From the NCBI GenBank assembly GCA_023384455.1, contig JAHDWH010000021.1, positions 5,554 through 39,133 of the forward strand: 33,580 bases of DNA, in the 5' to 3' direction. The translations under genes were made by a program, and so were the position numbers. This document shows positions 15,709 through 23,551 of this stretch, in pieces; the stretch's first letter is position 1; each line of letters starts with the position of its first letter. The stretch is from Caldilineaceae bacterium (GTDB lineage Bacteria > Chloroflexota > Anaerolineae > Caldilineales > Caldilineaceae). The notes under the pieces were generated by a model that made no database searches, was not told the DNA's origin, and saw only the letters and a program-made list of their open reading frames with translations.

Positions 15709-16629
15709 ATGACCCTCGCCTTGCCACGTCTGCGCCGGATCACCCCTAAGGAACGTAAAGATTTGCTGATTGGGCTGCTTTTTGCCTTGCCCTGGATCAT
15801 CGGGTTTATTGGCTTCACTCTCTACCCGATTGCTTCCTCCTTCTATTACAGTTTCACCCGTTACGATCTGCTGCGCGAACCGGTCCCCATCGGTCTCAGC
15901 AATTATATTCGGCTCTTGACCGATGATGCGGATTTTCGTATTGTTGTCTACAATACCCTCTGGTGGGTACTTTTTAGCGCCCCTACAGGGGTGCTTTCCG
16001 CCTTTCTGATGGCCTTACTTCTGAACACAAACATTGCAGGCCGTTCCTTTTTCCGGGCGATCTTTTTCTTCCCGTCGATTGTGCCGGTGGTGGTGACAGC
16101 CTTTGTCTGGCTCTTCCTGCTCAACATCCAATACGGCGCGGTCAATGCCACTTTGCAAACGATTGGGTTGCCGATTGTTCCCTTCCTTTCGGACCCGAAA
16201 ATTGTCAAACCGACACTGATCTTGATCCATATGTGGGCACAGGGCGCGGCGATGGTTATCTTTCTGGCTACGTTGCAGGATGTGCCCCGCTCACTGTACG
16301 AAGCAGCTACGGTAGATGGGGCTAACTCCCTGCGTCGTCTCTGGCATATCACAATTCCTATGGTCAGCCCTGTGATTCTTTTCAATACGGTGATGAGTTT
16401 TATTGGTGGCTTCCAATATTTCACATTGCCCTGGCTGCTCACGGCTGGCGGCCCCAACCAGGCCACAGAGTTTTACTCGCTCTTTCTCTACCGCAATGCC
16501 TTTGTCTATCTGCGTATGGGCAAAGCCAATGCCCTGGCCTGGCTGCTCTTTATCGTCATCATTTTTTTCACCGCTCTGCTCTTCCGGGCATCCGGGCGTT
16601 TCGTCTACTATGCCGGCGGCAGCCGCTAA
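15709..16629 (+). CDS. Carbohydrate ABC transporter permease (MalF/UgpA type)
   Basis: This 306-aa inner-membrane protein has about six transmembrane segments. The EAA loop that contacts the ATPase is present as EAATVDGANSLRRLWHITIP. It pairs with the next gene to form the membrane channel. The ATG at 15709 is chosen because AGGAGGA lies about 10 nt upstream; an in-frame ATG at 15655 falls in the hairpin region. The N-terminal ERKDLLIGLLFALPWIIGF is typical of the first permease in this family. No ATPase gene follows in this operon, so a shared ATP-binding protein encoded elsewhere is expected. Confidence 0.92.
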   Translation: MTLALPRLRRITPKERKDLLIGLLFALPWIIGFIGFTLYPIASSFYYSFTRYDLLREPVPIGLSNYIRLLTDDADFRIVVYNTLWWVLFSAPTGVLSAFLMALLLNTNIAGRSFFRAIFFFPSIVPVVVTAFVWLFLLNIQYGAVNATLQTIGLPIVPFLSDPKIVKPTLILIHMWAQGAAMVIFLATLQDVPRSLYEAATVDGANSLRRLWHITIPMVSPVILFNTVMSFIGGFQYFTLPWLLTAGGPNQATEFYSLFLYRNAFVYLRMGKANALAWLLFIVIIFFTALLFRASGRFVYYAGGSR

Positions 16630-16647
16630 GCGGGAGGCACAGAGATT

Positions 16648-17577
16648 ATGACAACACAAGCTGCAACACAAAAAACGATGACTGCCGAGATCGAGCGGGA
16701 ACGCCGGATCAACCGGTTGCGCAAACTGGGCTGGCAAGGCTGGGTTGTGGAGATTCTCAAATACGCGCTCCTGCTCATTCTGGGCTTTTCTTTTCTTTTG
16801 CCCTTTTATTGGATGTTGTCTTCCGCAGTCAAGACCGATACCCAAGTCTATACGGTCCCGCCAGTCTGGTTTCCTGCTCCCCCCCAATGGCAAAATTTCT
16901 GGGACGCCTGGAACAGTGAGAACTTCTGGCTTTTCACCTACAATACAGTGATTATGTACGCCGTTCCAGCCACCATCGGTACAGTGCTCTCCACCTCCCT
17001 CGTCGCCTATTCTTTCTCCCGCCTGCGCTGGATTGGCCGCGACGCTCTTTTTGTCGTCGTCCTGGCGACAATTATGATTCCAGGCTGGGTGCGTCTTGTG
17101 CCGCTCTTTATTATCTTCAAAAAATTGGGCTGGCTGAATACCTTTCTGCCTCTAGTCATCCCCAGCTTCTTTGGTAGTGCATTCTTCATCTTTTTGCTCC
17201 GTCAGTTTTTTATGTCCATCCCTACCGAGCTTTCAGATGCAGCTAAAATCGACGGGGCCAGCGAACTTCAGACAATGTTCAAAGTGATTCTGCCGCTCTC
17301 CGTGCCTGCTTTGGCTGTGGTCGCCCTCTTCACTTTTATGGATTCGTGGAACGACTATTTGGGTCCACTGATCTACGTCAATGTGGAGGAAAAGTGGGTG
17401 CTGGCCCTGGGCGTTCAGCGGTTGCGCAACGCCGTAGCGGAAATCGGCAATCGGCAACTGGCCTACCCTTATCTGATGGCGGTCAGTTCGATTATTACCC
17501 TGCCCATCTTCCTGGCCTTCTTCTTCGCCCAGCGCACATTCATCGAAGGCATCTCCCTGACCGGTCTGAAAGGCTAA
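16648..17577 (+). CDS. Carbohydrate ABC transporter permease (MalG/UgpE type)
   Basis: This 309-aa second permease of the sugar importer has six predicted membrane segments and the EAA-type loop DAAKIDGASELQTMFKVILP. It ends with FAQRTFIEGISLTGLKG, a very typical C-terminus of MalG-like proteins. GGGAGG lies about 10 nt before the ATG at 16648, 18 bp after the first permease stop. A short charged N-terminus (EIERERRINRLRKLG) precedes the first helix. The gene is followed by an inverted repeat and a nested MITE-like copy rather than an ATPase gene. Confidence 0.92.
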   Translation: MTTQAATQKTMTAEIERERRINRLRKLGWQGWVVEILKYALLLILGFSFLLPFYWMLSSAVKTDTQVYTVPPVWFPAPPQWQNFWDAWNSENFWLFTYNTVIMYAVPATIGTVLSTSLVAYSFSRLRWIGRDALFVVVLATIMIPGWVRLVPLFIIFKKLGWLNTFLPLVIPSFFGSAFFIFLLRQFFMSIPTELSDAAKIDGASELQTMFKVILPLSVPALAVVALFTFMDSWNDYLGPLIYVNVEEKWVLALGVQRLRNAVAEIGNRQLAYPYLMAVSSIITLPIFLAFFFAQRTFIEGISLTGLKG

Positions 17578-17612
17578 CGCATTGCGGTGTACATAAGCCA
17601 ATGGATTTTGTA

Positions 17613-17771
17613 GTGCGTAGTGTGTGAACTGGTATCTGTTCAGCCACCCCACCCTACCCCTCCCCATTCCAGGGAGGGAAGTGGAGCGACTCCTCCCCCA
17701 CTGTGGGGGAGGTTGGGTGGGGGTGAGCAGTTACGTGAACTGGTAGTGGTGATAGTTCACGCACTACGCAC
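17613..17771. repeat. Older inverted repeat split by a MITE-like insertion
   Basis: GTGCGTAGTGTGTGAACT (17613-17630) and AGTTCACGCACTACGCAC (17754-17771) are inverted copies with one mismatch in 18. Removing the element at 17632-17734 and one copy of its GTGAACTG target repeat restores a compact hairpin with a loop of about a dozen bases. The MITE therefore landed in an already palindromic sequence. Confidence 0.7.
17632..17734. mobile_element. MITE-like element, copy 2 of 3, with perfect target duplication
   Basis: This 103-bp element begins GTATCTGTTCAGCCACCCC and ends GGGGTGAGCAGTTAC. It is flanked by perfect direct repeats GTGAACTG (17624-17631 and 17735-17742); the match extends to 11 bp if the GTA is counted. 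It differs from copy 1 by a small insertion (CCCTCCCC) and a few point changes. Confidence 0.8.
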
Positions 17772-17808
17772 CACCCCATCACCCCATCATCACAGGAAAT
17801 TCCCCCCT

Positions 17809-18699
17809 ATGAAAGTACTCATCACCGGAGCCAGCGGCAAACTGGCCGCCTATATCATCCGGGATTTGACCGCGGACTACGAAGTTGTGTTGATGTCCCG
17901 GCGCAGACCCGCCGACGAATTCAGCCACCTGCCCTGGATCGAAGGCGATCTGGCGAACTTCGCCGATTGTGAACGGGCCGTGGCCGGGGTAGACGCCATC
18001 CAACACATCGGCGCCCAGCCCTGGCCCGTGGACCACCCGGCCATGCGTGTACGGGCCGAGGAGCAGGGCATCCCCTTTGACGCCACCTTCAAGAGCAATA
18101 TGCTGGGAACCTACTATCTGATGCAGGCCGCGGTGGAGGCGGGCGTGGGTACGGTTGTGATGGCGGGCAGCAACTGCGCCCTGGGCCACGGCTTCCGTAT
18201 CAGCGACACCCCCTTTCCCATCGAACGGCTGCCCATCGACGAAAGCCACCCCACCTGGCCGGAAGATTCCTACAGCTTCACCAAACGGGCCGGGGAGGAT
18301 CACCTCGCCTCCTACAGCCGGGCCTACGGCATCCGCACGTATGTCACCCGCATCGCCGGCATCTGCCCCCTGGAGCGGCGTCAGGCAATGGCGGCCAACG
18401 CCAAACCCGTGCAAAGCTGGTCTCCCTGGCTCTGGTGTTGGGTGAGCAGCGAAGATGTGACCTCCGCCCATCGCCTGTTGATGGAGGCCGCGCCCGACCT
18501 GCCCGTCCACGACGTCTACTTCCTCAACGCCGACGACACCAGCACCCTGGAACCTTCCCTCGAACTGATCGAACGTTTCAACCCGGGACTGCTGCCGCTG
18601 GTTTCCCAACTGGACGGCCATCAGTCTTTCCTCAATTGCGACAAACTCAAACAGGCCGTCGGCTGGCGGCACACAAAATCCTGGAGAGAATATCTATGA
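17809..18699 (+). CDS. NAD-dependent epimerase/dehydratase (extended SDR family)
   Basis: This 296-aa enzyme has the nucleotide-binding TGASGKLAAYI at its N-terminus, IEGDLANF in place of the usual adenine-ring aspartate segment, and the catalytic YSFTK (YxxxK). The family oxidises, epimerises or dehydrates sugars, often nucleotide sugars or free sugar acids. Uronate dehydrogenases are one possible relative. The ATG at 17809 begins MKVLITGASG and has AGGA about 11 nt upstream; the in-frame upstream sequence is the MITE-like element and is not coding. It overlaps the next gene by 4 bp (ATGA), so the two are translationally coupled. With the sugar importer upstream, it probably acts on the imported substrate. 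Confidence 0.88.
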   Translation: MKVLITGASGKLAAYIIRDLTADYEVVLMSRRRPADEFSHLPWIEGDLANFADCERAVAGVDAIQHIGAQPWPVDHPAMRVRAEEQGIPFDATFKSNMLGTYYLMQAAVEAGVGTVVMAGSNCALGHGFRISDTPFPIERLPIDESHPTWPEDSYSFTKRAGEDHLASYSRAYGIRTYVTRIAGICPLERRQAMAANAKPVQSWSPWLWCWVSSEDVTSAHRLLMEAAPDLPVHDVYFLNADDTSTLEPSLELIERFNPGLLPLVSQLDGHQSFLNCDKLKQAVGWRHTKSWREYL

Positions 18700-19805
18700 G
18701 TGATCCTATCCGTTTAGGAATTATCGGCACGGGCAGCATCTCCGTGCGCGGCCTGCTGCCCCACCTGACAATGGACGATGTGCAGGACCGGGTGAATGTC
18801 GTCTCGGTCTGCGATCCGGTCTTTGACCGGGCACAGGCAGCCGCGGCCCGTTTTGGCGCACAGCACGCCTTTGCCACCCTGGAAGAACTGCTGGCGTCGG
18901 GCACAGTCGATGCGGTCTCCATCGCCTCCCCCATCGGATTTCACTACGAGCAGGGGATGCAGTGTGTGGACGCGGGGGTTCACGTCCACTTCAACAAAAG
19001 TATGACGACAACAGTGGACGAGGCCGACCGGCTGATCGCGGCAGCGGCTGCCAAAGGGGTGAAGCTGGTCTCCTCCCCCGGCGAGATGCTGCGCCCCCGC
19101 CATCAGGCTATCAAAGCGATGATTGAGGATGGCGCGCTGGGGCGGCTGACCTGGGCGGTCACTGGCTCGTCCTTCGGCACGTATCACGAAGCGGAGAAGG
19201 TGCGCCACGGCGACGACCCGCTCTCCAACATCAACCCGGCCTGGTACTACCGGCGTCCCGGCGGCGGCCCGCTCTACGATATGACCGTCTACGGGCTGCA
19301 CGCCATGACCGGCATCCTCGGCCCGGCCAAGCGGGTGACGGGCTTCTCCGGCGTGCGCGTCCACGAGCGGGAGTTCCGGGGCGAGATGCTGCCCACGGAT
19401 ATGGATGACAATACGCTGATGGTGGTGGACTTTGGCGACAATTTCTTCGCTTTTGTCTACGGCGTGGCCGCGGGTGGGCTACCCCAGATGGGCCGACCGC
19501 TGATTTTTGGCACGGGTGGCAACATCAACGGCAACAAACTCAACGGGGAGGTCTTCGACTATCCGGGGCGGGAGTTGGACGAGCAGTACGGGATGAACGG
19601 CAGCCTGCCCCACGTGGTCGGCCCCCATCTGCATCAGGAGGAGTCCCACGTCTACGAGGATGTGATGCAGCTGGTGGACCTGCTGCGGGACGGTACGCCC
19701 ACCCTCTCCACCGCGGAGCACGCCCGCCACGTCATCGAGATTTTCGATGGGGCCTATCGCAGCGCGCAGAGTGGGAAAGCAGTGGAACTGCGCACGACCT
19801 TCTAG
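18696..19805 (+). CDS. Gfo/Idh/MocA family oxidoreductase
   Basis: This 369-aa NAD(P)-dependent dehydrogenase has a Rossmann start (RLGIIGTGSISVRGLLPHL), the substrate-side segment HVHFNKSM in place of the usual EKP(L/M), and a C-terminal alpha/beta domain with GGGPLYDMTVYGLHAMTGILG. Family members oxidise or reduce sugars, inositols and related alcohols. The usual EKP lysine appears here as the Lys of FNKS. The start overlaps the epimerase stop and has GGAG about 10 nt upstream. It closes the sugar locus. The exact substrate is not predictable from the sequence alone. Confidence 0.9.
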   Translation: MSDPIRLGIIGTGSISVRGLLPHLTMDDVQDRVNVVSVCDPVFDRAQAAAARFGAQHAFATLEELLASGTVDAVSIASPIGFHYEQGMQCVDAGVHVHFNKSMTTTVDEADRLIAAAAAKGVKLVSSPGEMLRPRHQAIKAMIEDGALGRLTWAVTGSSFGTYHEAEKVRHGDDPLSNINPAWYYRRPGGGPLYDMTVYGLHAMTGILGPAKRVTGFSGVRVHEREFRGEMLPTDMDDNTLMVVDFGDNFFAFVYGVAAGGLPQMGRPLIFGTGGNINGNKLNGEVFDYPGRELDEQYGMNGSLPHVVGPHLHQEESHVYEDVMQLVDLLRDGTPTLSTAEHARHVIEIFDGAYRSAQSGKAVELRTTF

Positions 19806-19832
19806 GCCAGTGCAGCCCACACCTGTAACAAA

Positions 19833-19878
19833 AAGCGTGAAACGTGAGAGTAATCGGTCTTTCTCACGTTTCACGCTT
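19833..19878. terminator. Perfect hairpin between convergent genes (ACGTTTCACG family)
   Basis: A 17-bp perfect stem (19833-19849 with 19862-19878) encloses a 12-nt loop. An A-run precedes and CTTTTC follows, so it could end transcription from both sides. The core is shared with repeats at 48-70 and 33474-33580. Confidence 0.65.
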
Positions 19879-19924
19879 CACTTTTCAGAATGACTTTGAC
19901 TGGTAAACCAGGCGGGTGCAGCCC

Positions 19925-20461
19925 CTATTCCCCCATCTGCACGGGCCGATAGCCCAGATTGGACTCGGCTGCGCGAGGATCGATCTGCTGGCGTTGCGGC
20001 TGGTTATAGCCCCCGGATGCGCCCGATTGGGGCGTGCCGCAGGCTACACAGATGTCCCATTCCTGGCGCACAAGCGTGCCGCAGTTGTGGCACGCATACT
20101 GCTGCTGGCTGTGGCAGTTGGGGCAGAAGACCCATTCGCCTTTGACAGGCACGCCGCAGTGATGACAGGTGACACTCTCTTCCAATTCGCGCAGGATGGC
20201 CTCTTCTTCCAGAGCCCGGTCATAGACATCGGCCAGGGTATCTTTGGGGCGAATCATCATATAGAGAATCAGCCCGACGAGGGGGAAGATGAGGGTAAGC
20301 AGACAGGCCAGACCAATCGCCAGCCAATCCCGGGTGCGGGAGCGGATGTCGTTGAAGGTCCAGATGCCCATTGCGATCCAAAAGGCAAAGAGAAAAGCGC
20401 CGAGGAGCGCAACGACGATCCCCAGCACAGTGGCAATTGAATTGACCAGATCGGTTGACAT
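19925..20461 (-). CDS. Membrane protein with C-terminal double zinc ribbon
   Basis: This is a protein of about 178 aa. Two hydrophobic helices come first (VLGIVVALLGAFLFAFWIAMG and LAIGLACLLTLIFPLVGLILY), split by a short loop with FNDIRSRTRDW. A charged helix follows, then two zinc ribbons: CHHC...CPNC and CHNC...CVAC, eight cysteines in all. The tail is rich in Gly, Gln and Pro. The ATG at 20461 is preferred, as GGAG lies 7 nt upstream; the ATG at 20467 would overlap that site. It is convergent with the Gfo/Idh gene. Double zinc ribbon proteins are often structural or regulatory; no enzyme function is visible. Function unknown. Confidence 0.75.
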   Translation of the reverse strand: MSTDLVNSIATVLGIVVALLGAFLFAFWIAMGIWTFNDIRSRTRDWLAIGLACLLTLIFPLVGLILYMMIRPKDTLADVYDRALEEEAILRELEESVTCHHCGVPVKGEWVFCPNCHSQQQYACHNCGTLVRQEWDICVACGTPQSGASGGYNQPQRQQIDPRAAESNLGYRPVQMGE

Positions 20462-20989
20462 TGACATTCTCCAGAAAAAGTCGGCTCTGGCAATTATAGC
20501 CCAGCCTTTTGGGATAACCAAACGGGTCAGGATAGATTTCTGCTTGGGCAGCCGTTTGAAACCGTTTGTTCAGTGTATAGTGTATAGGCAAGTTTGCAAA
20601 GATCAATCAAATCCTGTATAGTGATCGCAATCTCCGAACGAAATACACTTAGGATTAGAGGCAATGGCTGCCTGTGACAGATGTACCCTGAACTATTTAC
20701 CACGAAAATGGCCCGTTTCTGCCGCCCCCGCAGTTGGGTTAATATTGAGTCAATACGTCCACCCAAATTTGAAGTCAAGCGAATATAGGGATGACGCTAT
20801 TCTGTATAGCCCATCCAATCTAGGGCTGCCAACTGTGACCTGTTAGGTCTCTCTTGGGCGGCGAATTTATTTTCGCCCCTGCCCATTTCCTCCTGCTTTG
20901 TAATCGTCTGGCAATCGCCCGATTGTGCCTGCCTGTCGATCTGTTCCAAAGATTTTTTGTTCACCCTTTTCTATCAGAAGGAGAATGCA
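20462..20989. other. Long leader/intergenic region before the amino acid ABC operon
   Basis: These 528 bp hold no credible gene; the short frames present lack ribosome sites and family features. The region is AT-richer than its neighbours and divergent, so promoters for both flanking genes should be here. A small stem GGCGAA-TTTATT-TTCGCC lies near 20860. No known riboswitch was recognised. Confidence 0.5.
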
Positions 20990-22081
20990 ATGTTGAAAGG
21001 TAAGAAGATTCAAACCGTGGCGCTGGTCCTGTCTATGGTCGTAGGCATGATTATCGCCGCCTGTCTGGCCCCGGCTGCGGCCCCGGTCACATCCGAAGAA
21101 CCGGCTGCACCTGTGGCCCAAACCGCGGCCAAGTCCACCCTGGATATTGTGAAGGAACGGGGCAAGATTATCTGCGTGGGCAATTCCTCCCTGCCGGGCT
21201 TTGGCTTCCTGAACGAAGCGGGCGTCTTCAATGGCTTTGACGTAGACTATTGCAAGGCTCTGGCTGCGGCCATTTTTGGCGATTCCAGCAAGCACGAAAT
21301 TCGTGCCACCACCGCTTCCGAGCGCTTCACAGTGCTGCAGAGCGGCGAAGCCGATGTGTTGATCCGCAACACCACCTGGACGATGAGTCGGGAAACCGAC
21401 CTGGGCATGAACTTCGCCCCCACCACCTTCTACGACGGCCAGGGCATTATGGTCAACAAGGGCAGCGGCATCGTCACCCTGCAAGACCTGAACGGTGCTT
21501 CTATCTGCGTACAGGCCGGCACCACCACCGAGCTGAATCTGGCCGACCAGATGGCTGCGGCCGGCACCAGCTACGAGCCGGTTGTCTTTGAGACGGCCGA
21601 CGAAGTGACCACCGCCTATGAAGAAGGACGTTGCGACGCCTGGACCACTGACAAGTCCGGCCTCGTCTCCCGCCAAACTGTCATGGCCGACCCCTCCGCC
21701 CACGAGATTATGAATGTCACCCTCTCCAAGGAACCCCTGGGGCCGGCAGTACGCCACGGCGACGACCAGTGGTATGATCTGGTAACCTGGGTGGTCTATG
21801 CCACATTTACAGCAGAAGAGATGGGTATCAGCAGCGCCAATGTGGACAGCTTTATGAGCAGCGAAGACCCCAACGTCAAGAAGTTGTTGGGGTTGGAAGG
21901 TGAATTCTGCGCCAAGATTGGTCTGGCCAACGACTGCTTTGTGAATGTCATCAAGCAGGTTGGCAACTACGGCGAAATCTACAACGCCAACCTGGGCCCG
22001 GATACGGTCTTCAACCTGCCCCGGGGTCTGAACAGCCTCTACACCGATGGTGGCCTGCTCTACGCTCCCCCCATCCGCTAA
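20990..22081 (+). CDS. aapJ: Polar amino acid ABC transporter substrate-binding lipoprotein (AapJ/BztA-like)
   Basis: This 363-aa binding protein captures L-amino acids outside the membrane. The signal ends IIAAC (Cys about 25), so it is a lipoprotein. The mature protein has the family 3 start (TLDIVKERGKIICVGNSSLPGFGF), then FNGFDVDYCKALAAAIFGD, ATTASERFTVLQSGEADVLIRNTTWTMSRE in segments, and a C-terminal NLPRGLNSLYTDGGLLYAPP typical of AapJ/BztA. AAGGAG lies about 7 nt before the ATG at 20990; the longer frame to 20957 is unlikely. It heads a complete four-gene importer. The general L-amino-acid range is inferred from the subfamily. Confidence 0.92.
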   Translation: MLKGKKIQTVALVLSMVVGMIIAACLAPAAAPVTSEEPAAPVAQTAAKSTLDIVKERGKIICVGNSSLPGFGFLNEAGVFNGFDVDYCKALAAAIFGDSSKHEIRATTASERFTVLQSGEADVLIRNTTWTMSRETDLGMNFAPTTFYDGQGIMVNKGSGIVTLQDLNGASICVQAGTTTELNLADQMAAAGTSYEPVVFETADEVTTAYEEGRCDAWTTDKSGLVSRQTVMADPSAHEIMNVTLSKEPLGPAVRHGDDQWYDLVTWVVYATFTAEEMGISSANVDSFMSSEDPNVKKLLGLEGEFCAKIGLANDCFVNVIKQVGNYGEIYNANLGPDTVFNLPRGLNSLYTDGGLLYAPPIR

Positions 22082-22105
22082 AATTCTGTTGGTAGTTTGA
22101 AAAAC

Positions 22106-22137
22106 CCTTCCCGGAAGTTCGAGAACTTCCGGGAAGG
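22106..22137. promoter_or_regulatory. Perfect hairpin after the binding-protein gene
   Basis: CCTTCCCGGAAGTT and AACTTCCGGGAAGG form a perfect 14-bp stem with a CGAG loop, 25 bp after the aapJ stop and 76 bp before the aapQ start. There is no T-run. It probably blocks 3' decay or weakens read-through so that more binding protein than permease is made. Confidence 0.55.
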
Positions 22138-22212
22138 TGGCCCGATTTCCTCTCTGGTTGCACATCCCCGTGCATCCCCATCGACAAAACTCAGGCGCAA
22201 GACGGAGGCACG

Positions 22213-23394
22213 ATGCAACGAATCGCGGCCAGCCAGGACAGGCCACCCTTCTACCGAGACGAGCGCGTTCTGGGTGTCATCAGCCAAATTGTGGTGGTTG
22301 GTCTGGTGGTGGGCTTGCTCGGCTACTTTTATAACAATATGGTCAGCGCGCTGCGCGAGCAATTGGGCGTGGCCATCAGCTACGACTTTCTGCGCTCTAC
22401 TGCTGGTTTTGACATCGGCGAGAGTCTAATCACCTACAGCCGGTCCGAAACCTATTTGCGGGCACTGGCTGTGGGCTTGCTCAACACCTTTCAGATAGCT
22501 GTCTTGGGTATTATTTTTGCCACGTTTTTGGGTGTCCTCATCGGCGTCATGCGGCTCTCCACCAATTTTTTGGTAAACCGCATTGCGTCTGTCTACATCG
22601 ACATCTTCCGCAATATCCCCCTGCTTCTCCTGCTTATTTTTTGGGCGCAGGCCGTCTTTTTCAAGCTGCCCCGTGTGCAGGACGCGCTGATTCTGCCTGG
22701 CCCCACCCTCCTAAGCAACCGGGGGCTGGCAATTCCCTGGGGTCTGCCCACAGAGTCCTGGCCCACCTACCGGATTATTCTGCTGGTGGGGCTGATTCTG
22801 GCCTATATTGTGGCGCGTATTTTGAAGGAGCAGGGCAAACGCACGGGTCGTATGCCCATCCTCAGCCTCTGGTTTCTGCTGACTTTTGTTGTGGTGGGGG
22901 CAATCGGTTGGTTTGCTCTGCCCCAGCCTCTCACATTGACCACACCGGAACTGGTAGGCTTTAACACCCAGGGCGGGCGGGTCTTTAGCCAGCAATTTAT
23001 GGCCCTGCTCTCCGGGCTGATCATCTACACCGCGGCCTTTATTGCCGAGATCGTGCGCGCCGGTATCCAGTCGGTCTCCAAAGGCCAGCGGGAAGCGGCC
23101 ACAGCCCTGGGGCTGACCAGCTTCCAGACCCTGCGCCTGATTATCTTCCCCCAGGCCCTGCGGGTGATCATTCCCCCCTTGACCAGCCAATACCTGAACC
23201 TGACAAAGAATTCCTCCCTGGCGATTGCCGTCGGCTATCCCGATCTCTTTGCCGTGGGCAGCACAACGCTCAATCAGACAGGTCGGGCGATTGAAGTATT
23301 CTCCCTGATTATGGGCGTCTATCTCACTTTCAGCCTGACCACTTCCTTCTTTATGAATATCTACAATCAGCGTATCAAACTGGTCGAGCGCTAA
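22213..23394 (+). CDS. aapQ: Polar amino acid ABC transporter permease (AapQ/BztB-like)
   Basis: This 393-aa membrane protein is long for a His/Glu/Gln-type permease, as expected for AapQ/BztB, which carry extra central membrane segments. The permease core starts LRALAVGLLNTFQIAVLGI, and the EAA loop reads GQREAATALGLTSFQTLRLIIFPQALR. After FRNIPLLLLLIFWAQAVF there is an insertion with two further hydrophobic segments. GGAGG lies 5 nt before the ATG at 22213. It forms the channel with the next permease and uses the ATPase at 24799. Confidence 0.92.
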   Translation: MQRIAASQDRPPFYRDERVLGVISQIVVVGLVVGLLGYFYNNMVSALREQLGVAISYDFLRSTAGFDIGESLITYSRSETYLRALAVGLLNTFQIAVLGIIFATFLGVLIGVMRLSTNFLVNRIASVYIDIFRNIPLLLLLIFWAQAVFFKLPRVQDALILPGPTLLSNRGLAIPWGLPTESWPTYRIILLVGLILAYIVARILKEQGKRTGRMPILSLWFLLTFVVVGAIGWFALPQPLTLTTPELVGFNTQGGRVFSQQFMALLSGLIIYTAAFIAEIVRAGIQSVSKGQREAATALGLTSFQTLRLIIFPQALRVIIPPLTSQYLNLTKNSSLAIAVGYPDLFAVGSTTLNQTGRAIEVFSLIMGVYLTFSLTTSFFMNIYNQRIKLVER

Positions 23395-23426
23395 AGTAAC
23401 GGTATGCGATGGACCCTTGTGGGCAC

Positions 23427-23490
23427 GATTCCGGGAATCGGCCACGAGTTCTCTCGAATGTCGCTGATCATCTGGCCGATTCCCGGAATC
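23427..23490. promoter_or_regulatory. Long inverted repeat between the two permease genes
   Basis: GATTCCGGGAATCGGCCA (23427-23444) and TGGCCGATTCCCGGAATC (23473-23490) form a perfect 18-bp stem with a 28-nt loop. Each arm also holds a near-palindrome, GATTCCGGGAATC, so alternative folds are possible. It lies in the 157-bp gap between aapQ and aapM. Confidence 0.6.
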
Positions 23491-23551
23491 AGGGTAGTCA
23501 GCGTTCAGCGGAGAGTTATGACATTCCATAAGCCGATTGGGGAGAATCCAA

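Noticed and set aside
20527..20846. Small open frames in the leader of the amino acid operon
   Set aside because: No ribosome site, no recognisable family and poor codon use.
20867..22246. 459-aa minus-strand open frame
   Set aside because: It mirrors aapJ on the opposite strand; composition (Gly, His, Val, Gln) is typical of a shadow frame.
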